Shown one piece after another: positions 33,260-41,785 of a stretch of DNA of 64,000 nt. The notes below the pieces were generated by a model, which did no database searches, had not been told where the DNA came from, and saw nothing but the letters and a program-made list of their open reading frames with translations. Positions within the stretch are counted from its first letter, which is position 1. Each line of letters starts with the position of its first letter. The position numbers and the translations under genes are program-made. Source of the stretch: Leptolyngbya sp. CCY15150 (GTDB taxonomy: Bacteria; Cyanobacteriota; Cyanobacteriia; RECH01); assembly GCF_016888135.1 (NCBI RefSeq), contig NZ_JACSWB010000164.1, positions 1 through 64,000 on the forward strand. Reading direction: 5' to 3'.

Positions 33260-35908
33260 CTAGCTAGCATCGGTGTCGGCAATGGGGTACGAAATCATGG
33301 GGTGGGATGGCTGGCTTGTGTCTGGGGTAGGTATAGGGGCGGGGACAAAATGGCGTGGTTTCCAGCAGGGATTGGCGGCCAAAATGGCGGTGGCGTCCTC
33401 GGCGGTGAGCGGTTTGGCAAAGAAGTAGCCCTGGCCATACTCTGCCTGGAAGTGACATAGGCAGTCCATTTGCCGCGCGTCTTCAATACCCTCTGCAATC
33501 ACCGTCATGCCTAGATTATGGGCTAGACCGACAATGGCGCGGACGATCGCTTCTCCATCATTCTCAGTGCCAATGCAGCGCACAAAGGACTGGTCGATTT
33601 TGACGGTGTCGATGGGAAATTGATGCAGGTAGCTGAGGGACGAGTAGCCGGTGCCGAAGTCGTCAATCAACAGTTGGGTATGCAGATCCTTGAGCTGCCG
33701 CAAAATGGCGGTGGCCACTTGGGCATCTTCCATGACAGCGCTTTCGGTAATCTCTAGCTTGAGGGTGTGGGGTGTCAGTTGGAAGTCAGCGATCGCTTGC
33801 TTGACTTGCCCCAGCAGGTCATTGGAGGAAAACTGCCGACTGGATAGATTGACGCTCATGGCCAGAGGATGCACCTGGGGGAACTGATCTTGCCAGATTT
33901 TCAACTGTCGGCAGGCTTCCCGCAGCGTCCAGTGACCAATTTGGGTAATCAGCCCCGTTTCCTCCGCCACCGGAATGAATTCTGCTGGTGAAACCAGACC
34001 TCGCTTAGGATGCTGCCAGCGCACTAGGGCCTCAAAGCCCATGATGTACCCTGTGGATAGCGAGACGATCGGCTGGTAGCGCATCTGGAAATCTTGGCCG
34101 TCGTCTGGGGTTTTGCTGGGATAGCTCAACAGGGTGGGGGTAGTTTGTCCGGCTGCGATGGTCAGCCGCAGATCGGTTTCTAGTTTGAGGCGGGCAACGA
34201 CGCGATCGTACATTTCTACGTTGAAAATTTCGTGACGAGCCCGTCCCAACGACTTGGCGCGATACATGGCCGTATCGGCGTTGCGGAGGAGTTCATCGGG
34301 GCGATCGCACCCCGTATCACTGAGGGCAATGCCAATACTGACGGTGGTAAAGACATCCTGTCCGCCCAGGGTGAAGGGCTGTTGAAGCTGTTGGTGGATG
34401 GTATCGGCGACCCGAGTAGCGGCACTGAGATCTTGAATGTTTTCCAGCAGGATAGTGAATTCATCGCCCCCGAGGCGGGCCAGGGTATCGCCAGGGCGGA
34501 GACAACTTTCTAAGCGACGGGCGATCGCCACCAGCAACTCATCCCCAATGATGTGCCCGAGGCTATCGTTGACCACCTTAAAGCTGTCTAAATCTAGGAA
34601 CAGCACGGCAAAGAGGTAATGTCCCTGCCGCTTGGTCTGCTCAATGGCATGGCTAAGCCGATCCATAAACAGGGCGCGGTTAAACAACCCCGTCAGACTA
34701 TCGTGGAGGGCATCGTGCAAAAGCTGCTCCTCCGCCCGTTTGCGTTCGGTGATGTCGGTTTGCGATCCGGCCATGCGATAGGCCACCTGTTGCCCATCCC
34801 GCACGGCCAGCCCCCGACTGAGCATCCAGCGATAGGAGCCATCGCGGTGGCGCATCCGGTGTTCGACTTCAAAGCTGGGCGATCGCCCTTCTAAATGGGC
34901 AGCAAGCTGGGCCTTCAGCCAATCCACTTCCTCGGGATGCACGCGGCTGAACCATTCGTCGGGCCTATTGCCGATATCGGGTTCTTGATAGCCCAGCATG
35001 GTTTTCCAGCGTGGTGAAAAATAAATGCTAGAGGTTTTTAGGTTCCAGTCCCACAGACCGTCATTCGCTCCGCGCACGGCTAGGGCATAGCGTTCCTGGC
35101 TTTCCAGCAGCGCCTCTTCCACCCGCTTACGCTCGGTAATATCTAACCCCACAAAGACAGCCGCTTCCCCCTGCTGATACTTCTGGGCCACGATCAAATA
35201 GTGGCGGGGTTGATGATTGACCGTGGCGACAATTTCTACATTGCTCTCTTGCAAAGAACTTTGAAAGAAGCGTTTCACAAACTCGGCAAAGCCAGGGCTG
35301 GAGGCCATAAACCCCAGCTTCTCGCCAATAAACGAGTCGGCATTGAGCTGAAAGGTGGCGGCTAGGTAGCGATTGATGCCCAGGTAGGTGAGGTCGGAGC
35401 TAAACCATGACACACAGCCTGGGACGGCATCTAAAACGGCCTGGAGTTGATCTTTAGCATCCAGCAGCGCTTGGTCAGCGCGTTTGCGATCGCTAATGTT
35501 ACGGCTAAAGACCGCCACCCCCTCCACCCGACAACTGGGGGTTAGAATTGGGTTGAATGCAACTTCACTGTGGGCAGGAATTCCGGTCACGTCGCTGTGG
35601 AACTCGGCCGTAAAGCGATCGCCCTTGAGGGCCTGATCATAGTAAGTCTGCCAGCGATCGCGCTCTGACGGCGGTAGACAGTCCAGATGGTTCATGCCAA
35701 CCTGAATATCACGACCATAGGCCGCCACAAACTGCTGCTGAAAGACTAAGTTGAGGGTGGTAATACTATAGTGCGGGTCAATCGACCACACGGCATCCTG
35801 CGTGTTTTCAATCAGGGCCAGTAAATTGGACACCTGCCGGCGTAACTCCGACTCTGCCTGAGTTCGCATGACTTGGTCATAGTCGCTGACATCGCTGGTA
35901 GACACCAT
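33260..35908 (-). CDS. PAS-GGDEF-EAL c-di-GMP enzyme
   Basis: 882 residues, without signal peptide or membrane helix. Three PAS domains (about 30-140, 155-258, 275-388) precede GGDEF (about 395-565) and EAL (about 605-860). GGDEF is intact (480-484), with an RxxD site (RPGD, 471-474), and EAL is intact (626-628). None of the PAS domains has a LOV cysteine, so the signal is unknown. A 22-residue Thr/Pro/Asp-rich linker separates the catalytic domains. The final 45 residues are rich in Pro and Ser. The catalytic half is very similar to the LOV protein at 3792-7772, which suggests a shared ancestor. It is upstream of cysQ on the same strand. Confidence 0.93.
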   Translation of the reverse strand: MVSTSDVSDYDQVMRTQAESELRRQVSNLLALIENTQDAVWSIDPHYSITTLNLVFQQQFVAAYGRDIQVGMNHLDCLPPSERDRWQTYYDQALKGDRFTAEFHSDVTGIPAHSEVAFNPILTPSCRVEGVAVFSRNISDRKRADQALLDAKDQLQAVLDAVPGCVSWFSSDLTYLGINRYLAATFQLNADSFIGEKLGFMASSPGFAEFVKRFFQSSLQESNVEIVATVNHQPRHYLIVAQKYQQGEAAVFVGLDITERKRVEEALLESQERYALAVRGANDGLWDWNLKTSSIYFSPRWKTMLGYQEPDIGNRPDEWFSRVHPEEVDWLKAQLAAHLEGRSPSFEVEHRMRHRDGSYRWMLSRGLAVRDGQQVAYRMAGSQTDITERKRAEEQLLHDALHDSLTGLFNRALFMDRLSHAIEQTKRQGHYLFAVLFLDLDSFKVVNDSLGHIIGDELLVAIARRLESCLRPGDTLARLGGDEFTILLENIQDLSAATRVADTIHQQLQQPFTLGGQDVFTTVSIGIALSDTGCDRPDELLRNADTAMYRAKSLGRARHEIFNVEMYDRVVARLKLETDLRLTIAAGQTTPTLLSYPSKTPDDGQDFQMRYQPIVSLSTGYIMGFEALVRWQHPKRGLVSPAEFIPVAEETGLITQIGHWTLREACRQLKIWQDQFPQVHPLAMSVNLSSRQFSSNDLLGQVKQAIADFQLTPHTLKLEITESAVMEDAQVATAILRQLKDLHTQLLIDDFGTGYSSLSYLHQFPIDTVKIDQSFVRCIGTENDGEAIVRAIVGLAHNLGMTVIAEGIEDARQMDCLCHFQAEYGQGYFFAKPLTAEDATAILAANPCWKPRHFVPAPIPTPDTSQPSHPMISYPIADTDAS

Positions 35909-35995
35909 GCTCTCCTCTGATCGCGAAACATATGGATTCTAATCAGTCTCGGCCTTGGCTGTTGTTCACAGCCCGCCACGACATCGCAATGTTAC

Positions 35996-36037
35996 TAGGG
36001 GATGACAGTAGGGGATGACAGTAGATGACAGATGACC
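35996..36037. repeat. 13-bp tandem repeat
   Basis: TAGGGGATGACAG occurs twice head to tail, followed by the decayed copy TAGATGACAGATGAC. It lies about 90 nt upstream of the GGDEF-EAL gene. Slippage repeat; no known function. Confidence 0.7.
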
Positions 36038-36311
36038 CTAAGTCCTGCAACCCTGATTGACGGGCAAAACTCCTGCGACCCTGATTCTTTTGTCGGTTGG
36101 TTTAGCGTCAGCCAAGGGAATCTAAGCATTGGATTGAGCAACGGGAAACCCAGCCTACGTCAAAAGATGAGTCAGTCAACCAGCTTTCAACCTTCAGATT
36201 GTGGTGCCTACCGGAGGTGCTTGCCCGAGGCAGGATTAATGGGTATCTCAAATGGATATCTCAATTAAAACGCTAGTCCACGATCCCTTAACGTACTAAG
36301 TCTGATTTGTA

Positions 36312-36527
36312 TTATTCCAGGTTCCTTAGGTCTAGCGTCTCATAGAAGGCTGAGAATGGTCTACTGCGTTGTTGGACAGAGGGAAAAACCTGTTGATTTG
36401 CGAACCCTCTAGCTAGAAATCTAGTTGGAAACACGGATATTTTGCCCTCAGGGGTGATCCAGAGCATGGCAGTCTCATCCATAGAGCGATCGCCATAGCA
36501 TAGAATGGATTGTAAACGGATCGTCAC
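36312..36527 (-). CDS. Doubtful small ORF, 71 codons
   Basis: Begins with GTG (or ATG after 15 codons, MDETAMLWITPEGK). No SD and no recognised family. Its composition is protein-like, with few Cys, but this is the only support. It may be chance in a long non-coding gap. Confidence 0.25.
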   Translation of the reverse strand: MTIRLQSILCYGDRSMDETAMLWITPEGKISVFPTRFLARGFANQQVFPSVQQRSRPFSAFYETLDLRNLE

Positions 36528-36626
36528 ACTTTAGCGAGGCTGACCCTTGCTTGCCATATCCCGGTCATTGCGTCTGCCGATCTGCCCGCTCGCTATACCC
36601 ATCCTCCGGAAAACCAGAGAAACACT

Positions 36627-38333
36627 ATGCTGCGTCTAGAACATATCTGCAAAATTTATCCAACTGGTGAAGTTCTCAAAGATGTGAACTGGGAGGTGAA
36701 AACGGGCGATCGCATTGGCTTGGTAGGGGTCAATGGAGCTGGCAAGTCCACCCAGTTGCGGATTATTTCGGGAGAGGAAACGCCTACGGCTGGGGAGGTG
36801 ATTCGTCCCAATAATCTGCATATTGCTCACCTCACCCAAGAATTTGAGGTTGATCCCAGCCGTACGGTGCGGGAAGAGTTTTGGACGGTGTTTGATGAGG
36901 CCAATCGGGTGCAGCTCAAGCTGACCGATGTGCAGCATCAGATGCAGTCGGCGGATCCCCAGCAACTGGATGATTTGATTCATGAGATGGATCGGCTGCA
37001 GCGTCGCTTTGAGTCCCTGGATGGTTACGGTCTAGAAGCCCGCATTGAAAAGATTTTGCCGGAGATGGGGTTTGGTGCTGAAGATGGCGATCGCCTCGTC
37101 AGTGCTTTCAGCGGTGGCTGGCAGATGCGCATGAGTTTGGGAAAAATTCTGCTGCAAAGTCCAGATCTGTTGCTGCTGGATGAACCGACCAACCATTTGG
37201 ATTTGGAAACCATTGAGTGGCTGGAAATTTACCTGAAGGCCCTGAATACGCCGATCGTGATCGTGTCCCATGACCGGGAGTTTCTCGATCGCCTCTGCAC
37301 CCAAATTGTGGAGACTGAGCGGGGTGTGTCTACCACCTATCTAGGCAACTACAGCGCCTATTTGGCTCAGAAAGAAGAAGCTCAACTAGCTCAGCTCAGC
37401 GCCTACGAACGGCAGCAAAAGGAACTGGAGAAGCAGCAGGCCTTTGTCGATCGCTTTCGGGCTAGCGCTACCCGCAGCACCCAGGCCAAGAGCCGGGAAA
37501 AGCAACTAGACAAGGTGGAGCGCATTGAGGCTCCGACAGGACATTTGCGATCGCTGCGGTTTCAGTTTCCCCCCGCGCCGCGCAGTGGTCGGGAAGTGGT
37601 GCGTATCGAAGATTTGGTCTATGCCCACAATGAAGACATTTTGTTCCTCGGGGCCAATTTGTTGATTGAGAGGGGCGATCGCATTGCTTTTCTAGGGCCC
37701 AACGGCTGCGGTAAGTCCACCCTGCTGCGTTTGATCATGGGCATGATTAAGCCGGATGAGGGAACGGTTGCCATCGGCGAACACCAGGTGATCCCCAGCT
37801 ATTTTGAGCAAAACCAAGCGGAAGCGTTAGATCTATCTAAAACCGTGCTCGACACCATCCACGATGAAGTGCCGGACTGGACGAATGAAGAAGTGCGGAC
37901 GCTGTTGGGGACGTTTTTGTTCAGCAAAGACACGGTCTTTAAGTCGGTTGAATCCTTGAGCGGTGGCGAAAAGGCTCGACTGGCTCTGGCAAAAATGCTG
38001 CTGCGCTCGGCTAATTTATTGATTCTCGATGAGCCCACCAACCACTTGGATATTCCCGCCAAGGAGATGCTGGAAGAGGCCCTGTGTCAGTACGATGGCA
38101 CGCTGGTGTTGGTCTCCCATGACCGGTATTTCATCTCCAAGGTGGCCACCAAAATTGTGGAAATCCGCGACGGCGAACTGCGGCTGTATCGGGGTGACTA
38201 CCACTACTATCTAGATCGCCTAGCCGAGGAAAAAGAGAAAGCTAGACTGGAAGCGATCGCCGCCGAGAAGGTAGCCAAGGCAGAAGCGAAGCGCGACAAG
38301 CAAAAGCAAAAACAGCAGTCAAAACGCTCCTAA
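36627..38333 (+). CDS. ABC-F family ATPase
   Basis: A soluble protein with two ATP-binding cassettes and no membrane domain. The first cassette has Walker A GVNGAGKST and signature FSGGWQMRM; the second has GPNGCGKST and LSGGEKARL. Both show Walker B ending LLLDEPTNHLD or LILDEPTNHLD. The charged linker between them (about 245-315) is the ABC-F P-site tRNA interaction motif region, and the C-terminal 40 residues are Lys/Glu/Ala-rich. ABC-F proteins bind the ribosomal E site and relieve stalled or drug-bound ribosomes. The subfamily is not assigned. 568 residues. Confidence 0.92.
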   Translation: MLRLEHICKIYPTGEVLKDVNWEVKTGDRIGLVGVNGAGKSTQLRIISGEETPTAGEVIRPNNLHIAHLTQEFEVDPSRTVREEFWTVFDEANRVQLKLTDVQHQMQSADPQQLDDLIHEMDRLQRRFESLDGYGLEARIEKILPEMGFGAEDGDRLVSAFSGGWQMRMSLGKILLQSPDLLLLDEPTNHLDLETIEWLEIYLKALNTPIVIVSHDREFLDRLCTQIVETERGVSTTYLGNYSAYLAQKEEAQLAQLSAYERQQKELEKQQAFVDRFRASATRSTQAKSREKQLDKVERIEAPTGHLRSLRFQFPPAPRSGREVVRIEDLVYAHNEDILFLGANLLIERGDRIAFLGPNGCGKSTLLRLIMGMIKPDEGTVAIGEHQVIPSYFEQNQAEALDLSKTVLDTIHDEVPDWTNEEVRTLLGTFLFSKDTVFKSVESLSGGEKARLALAKMLLRSANLLILDEPTNHLDIPAKEMLEEALCQYDGTLVLVSHDRYFISKVATKIVEIRDGELRLYRGDYHYYLDRLAEEKEKARLEAIAAEKVAKAEAKRDKQKQKQQSKRS

Positions 38334-38655
38334 GTTGCGATCCCCACCGGATCATGCCTGCAACTCTAGTATATTTACCCAGAATTGCTCTCCTTCTGGG
38401 GCAGGCAAGCCATGGTTGACCTACGGGGAGCTGGGCGCAATGAGCTGATAGAGGCTTGATTTTAGACTGTTTCAAAGGATACGTTTCGCTATATGCTTAG
38501 AGCATCATGGCTCGATCCGCGCTAGATCCACCCTGAAACGTCTTGCGTCACATCCCCAATTAGGGATACATTCTCGATGGTACGGTTGCTGCGCAATTTC
38601 ACGATCGCACAGCAAGACTTAAAACATTTAGCACTAGTAGATAGGGACGATCCAC
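38334..38655. other. Intergenic region between the ABC-F gene and gpmI
   Basis: About 322 nt. CCCAGAA (38378-38384) and TTCTGGG (38394-38400) could pair in a hairpin about 45 nt after the ABC-F stop, but there is no T-run. An AT-rich stretch with AGGGA precedes gpmI. No gene is seen. Confidence 0.5.
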
Positions 38656-40254
38656 ATGGTACAAGAGCCGATCTCTCCAGTGGTTCTAGTCATCTTAGAT
38701 GGTTGGGGGTATCGTGAAGAGGCCGATGGCAATGCGATCGCCGCTGCCCGTACCCCTGTCATGGATGCACTCTGGGCAACATATCCCAGCACCCTAATTC
38801 GCACCTCAGGCAAAGACGTTGGACTGCCGGGGGGGCAAATGGGGAACTCTGAAGTCGGTCACCTGAATATCGGTGCAGGTCGGGTGGTTCCTCAAGAGCT
38901 GGTGAGAATTACAGACTCCATTGAAGATGGCACCTTTCTCAGTAACGCCGCCTTAGTTCGTGTATGCCAACAGGTGCAGCAGTCGGGAGGCAAGCTGCAT
39001 GTGATGGGCTTGTGCTCGGAGGGCGGTGTGCATTCCCACACCGAACACCTCTATGGGTTGCTAGAACTGGCTAAGGATCAAAACCTGACCGATGTTTGCA
39101 TCCACGCCATTATGGATGGACGTGACACGATGCCTACCGATGGGTTGGCGATGATCCAACGTATGCAACAAAGGGTTCAAGCTATCGGGCTTGGACGCAT
39201 TGTCACCATTAGCGGTCGTTACTATGCCATGGATCGCGATCGCCGCTGGGATCGGGTGAAGCGCGCCTATGATGTCATGACCCACGACAGCCCCTCGGTA
39301 GAGCAATCTGCCACGGAGGTGCTGCAAGCCTCCTACGACAATGGGATCACCGATGAATTTATCGATCCGGTGCGCATTGCTCCTGGATCCATTGAGCCCG
39401 GTGATGGCGTAATTTTCTTTAACTTCCGTCCTGACCGGGCTAGGCAGCTCACCCAGGTCTTTGTGGATCCAGCCTTCCAAGGTTTTGAACGGACGCTGAT
39501 TACGCCCTTGGCCTTTGGCACCTTCACGCAATATGACGCCCACTTTGATGTGCAGGTGGCCTTCGAGCCCCAAAACCTCAACAACATCTTGGGTGAAGTG
39601 GTAGCCAATCACGGGCTGCGCCAGTTTCGTACTGCCGAAACAGAGAAGTATGCCCACGTCACCTATTTCTTCAACGGCGGTATTGAAGATCCGCTGGAGG
39701 GAGAAGATCGGGAGTTGGTGCAGAGCCCCATGGTGGCGACCTACGATCGCGCTCCGGCTATGTCGGCCCAGGCTGTCACGGATGTGGTGGCGGCGGCGCT
39801 GGCGAAACAAATCTATTCCTTGGTCGTCATTAACTATGCCAATCCTGACATGGTAGGCCACACGGGCAATATCGACGCTGCGGTGCAGGCCATTGAGACG
39901 GTCGATCACTGCCTCGGGGAGTTGCTCGATCGTGTGGGCAAGGTGGGCGGTACCACCATCATCATTGCTGACCACGGCAATGCTGAGTACATGTGGGATG
40001 AGCATAAAAATCCCTGGACCGCCCACACGACCAATCCGGTGCCGTTTATTTTGGTGGAAGGTGAGCGGCGCAAGGTGCCGGGGCACGGCGCTGATGTGGT
40101 GCTGCGCTCGGACGGACGCTTGGCAGATGTTGCCCCAACCATCCTGCAATTGCTGGGGCTGCCTCAGCCGGAGGAAATGACGGGCAAGTCAATGATTGAT
40201 TCTGCTGCTATGGATGTGCGCCCGAACCGAACGCCGGTGCGTCTGTCGATTTAA
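38656..40254 (+). CDS. gpmI: 2,3-bisphosphoglycerate-independent phosphoglycerate mutase
   Basis: Interconverts 3- and 2-phosphoglycerate with two Mn ions, in lower glycolysis. In cyanobacteria this step is a control point for carbon flow, inhibited by the small protein PirC. The metal and catalytic motifs are present: ILDGWG, MGNSEVGHLNIGAGR (phosphoserine), MDGRDTMP, and NYANPDMVGHTG and ADHGNAE near the end. 532 residues, the normal length. AGGGA lies about 9 nt before the ATG. secG follows at 236 nt on the same strand. Confidence 0.97.
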   Translation: MVQEPISPVVLVILDGWGYREEADGNAIAAARTPVMDALWATYPSTLIRTSGKDVGLPGGQMGNSEVGHLNIGAGRVVPQELVRITDSIEDGTFLSNAALVRVCQQVQQSGGKLHVMGLCSEGGVHSHTEHLYGLLELAKDQNLTDVCIHAIMDGRDTMPTDGLAMIQRMQQRVQAIGLGRIVTISGRYYAMDRDRRWDRVKRAYDVMTHDSPSVEQSATEVLQASYDNGITDEFIDPVRIAPGSIEPGDGVIFFNFRPDRARQLTQVFVDPAFQGFERTLITPLAFGTFTQYDAHFDVQVAFEPQNLNNILGEVVANHGLRQFRTAETEKYAHVTYFFNGGIEDPLEGEDRELVQSPMVATYDRAPAMSAQAVTDVVAAALAKQIYSLVVINYANPDMVGHTGNIDAAVQAIETVDHCLGELLDRVGKVGGTTIIIADHGNAEYMWDEHKNPWTAHTTNPVPFILVEGERRKVPGHGADVVLRSDGRLADVAPTILQLLGLPQPEEMTGKSMIDSAAMDVRPNRTPVRLSI

Positions 40255-40490
40255 GATCGGTTGAGTCTGGTTGAGAATCGATCCAACATCGGTTCAACGA
40301 TGATTGCCGATGGGTAGCGGAGGCGATCGCCCCTGCCATCCACGTCTATAGTCCGGTAAACATCGGTAGAATAGTTAGAATATGTGCGGGATCAGGCCCT
40401 CTTTAAGTTGGGGGATCGCTACTTTGGATATGCGATCGCTCCTAGGTGAGGGCGATTTCCGCCGTAAGGTTCTGTTGACAACATGGTGTT

Positions 40491-40730
40491 ATGGCATTAA
40501 CCAATATTTTGCAGATTATTTGGGCAGGCTCTGCCCTCGGGCTGATTATCCTCGTGCTGCTCCATAGCCCTAAGGGGGATGGTCTGGGGGGTTTGGGTGG
40601 ACAGGCCCAGCTTTTTACCAGCACCAAGAGTGCTGAAACCACGCTCAATCGCTTAACCTGGACGCTGACCGTTGTCTTCATGGGCTTAACGGTCATTCTC
40701 AGTGCGGGCTGGCTAACGCCTGCAGCTTAA
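40491..40730 (+). CDS. secG: Preprotein translocase subunit SecG
   Basis: Small component of the SecYEG channel in the plasma and thylakoid membranes. Two hydrophobic segments (about 5-23 and 55-75) flank the Gly-rich family loop GDGLGGLGGQAQLF. The 79-residue length fits. The gpmI-secG order is a common cyanobacterial neighbourhood. Confidence 0.93.
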   Translation: MALTNILQIIWAGSALGLIILVLLHSPKGDGLGGLGGQAQLFTSTKSAETTLNRLTWTLTVVFMGLTVILSAGWLTPAA

Positions 40731-40763
40731 CCAAGGCTTGGGCATCATGGGCTAGGGCTATCT

Positions 40764-41519
40764 ATGGATAATCGACGGGGATGGCTCACGCGAATGCGTC
40801 GATGGGCTCTAGTCTGGCTAGGGCTACTAGGGTTAATCGCGGTTTTGGGCTTGGGGAAAGCGATCGCTCAAGATGCCCCATCGTTGCCGCCCCTCTCGGC
40901 CTACCCCTTGCCAGACGCCTTGGTAGCCTGGAATCCTGACAGCCAGGATGACTACTTTGACGAGATCACGCCCATTGAGGGGATTGGCTATCTGGTTTGG
41001 CCCGATCGCCCTGTTCAGGTCTATGTTGAACCGCCTACTGACCTCAACGATCGCTCTCAAGTTTGGTCTCAGTTGGTGCAAGGAGCGGTTCATGCCTGGA
41101 GTATCTACTTTCCCCTAGCGCTGACGACCCAGCTAGAGGATGCTAATATCGCGATTTGGCGAGATACGCCTTCGATTCAGTGGGAAGCTAATCAGTCGCC
41201 TCGGGCCCGGTCTGCGGAAACGCGATATCGCATTTTTGTAGATTCTCCTGATGATGCCACCTCCCGCCTGCGCCACCAGATGACGTTAATTATTCGTCCT
41301 GGTCAGTCGGATCAGCATATTGCCGGTGCTACCCGCCATGAACTCGGTCACGCCCTGGGTTTGTGGGGCCATAGTCCACTGGAAACCGATGCTTTGTACT
41401 ATTCCCAGGTGCGCAATCCTCCCCCGATCTCGGTGCGGGATGTCAACACCTTGAAGCGTTTGTATGAGCAACCCACCCGATTAGGTTGGCCCCTGGTGCG
41501 ATCGCCTTCTATTCCATAG
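40764..41519 (+). CDS. Secreted zincin-type (matrixin-like) metalloprotease
   Basis: 251 residues. An N-terminal twin-arginine-poor hydrophobic segment (about 13-31) followed by AIAQD suggests a signal peptide cleaved near residue 35. The zinc motif HELGHALGLWGH (about 192-203) follows the HExxHxxGxxH pattern of metzincins. After it come SPLETDALYYSQV and the end region VRDVNTLKRLYEQPT, typical of matrixin-like proteins. The Met-turn methionine expected after the zinc motif is replaced by Leu in DALYYS. Cyanobacterial homologues are annotated as peptidases, with no known substrate. It is followed by the LapA-like gene after 11 nt, so they may be cotranscribed. Confidence 0.72.
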   Translation: MDNRRGWLTRMRRWALVWLGLLGLIAVLGLGKAIAQDAPSLPPLSAYPLPDALVAWNPDSQDDYFDEITPIEGIGYLVWPDRPVQVYVEPPTDLNDRSQVWSQLVQGAVHAWSIYFPLALTTQLEDANIAIWRDTPSIQWEANQSPRARSAETRYRIFVDSPDDATSRLRHQMTLIIRPGQSDQHIAGATRHELGHALGLWGHSPLETDALYYSQVRNPPPISVRDVNTLKRLYEQPTRLGWPLVRSPSIP

Positions 41520-41530
41520 CCTGGTTTGCC

Positions 41531-41785
41531 ATGTCCCTTTCTGCCAACGCCATCGCGGCAATTTTGATAGCGGCATTTTGGTCGGTTGTCCTACCGTTAA
41601 TCGCCATCCAAAATGCTGAGATTGTTGTCCTTAAGTTCCTCACCCTACAGTCCGTATCTCTACCGTTAGGTCTAGTGTTGGCCTTGAGTGTAGCAACGGG
41701 GATGGTGGGAACCATTGCTGTGCGTCTACTCTGGACAACGCCATCCCGCCGCCGACCTGCCTTTTATGAAGAGCCGCTAGATTAA
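41531..41785 (+). CDS. LapA-like (DUF1049) membrane protein
   Basis: A small two-helix protein of 84 residues from ATG 41531. Hydrophobic segments (about 5-23 and 43-68) flank the loop QNAEIVVLKFLTLQ, the LapA/DUF1049 signature (QNxxxVxLxFL). The C-terminus is Arg-rich (SRRRPAFYEE). LapA proteins are linked to lipopolysaccharide assembly in proteobacteria; the cyanobacterial role is unknown. Translation may also begin at an upstream TTG (41486), inside the protease gene. Its stop codon overlaps the convergent nuclease gene by 4 nt. Confidence 0.75.
   Translation: MSLSANAIAAILIAAFWSVVLPLIAIQNAEIVVLKFLTLQSVSLPLGLVLALSVATGMVGTIAVRLLWTTPSRRRPAFYEEPLD

Larger units (their letters stand above)
35909..36626. 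other. Intergenic region before the ABC-F gene
   Basis: About 718 nt. It contains the 13-bp tandem repeat at 35996-36037 and a weak 71-codon minus-strand frame (36312-36527), both listed separately. The stretch around 36100-36180 (GGAAACCCAGCCTACGT) resembles dispersed cyanobacterial intergenic repeats, but I cannot verify this. No RNA gene was recognised. Confidence 0.5.

Noticed and set aside
32152-33282. Long N-terminal form of the CysQ-like protein (376 residues)
   Set aside because: The first 78 residues are not conserved and overlap the neighbouring gene; GTG 33048 has a good SD and gives the normal length.
36100-36180. Remnant of a transposon-like repeat
   Set aside because: Only a weak resemblance to dispersed cyanobacterial intergenic repeats; no terminal inverted repeats, target duplication or transposase.
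36032-36268. 78-codon plus-strand frame
   Set aside because: Low-quality composition, no SD, and it begins in a slippage repeat.
39061-40149. 362-codon minus-strand frame inside gpmI
   Set aside because: Fully antisense to gpmI, His/Arg/Gln-rich, no start signal; a codon-bias shadow.
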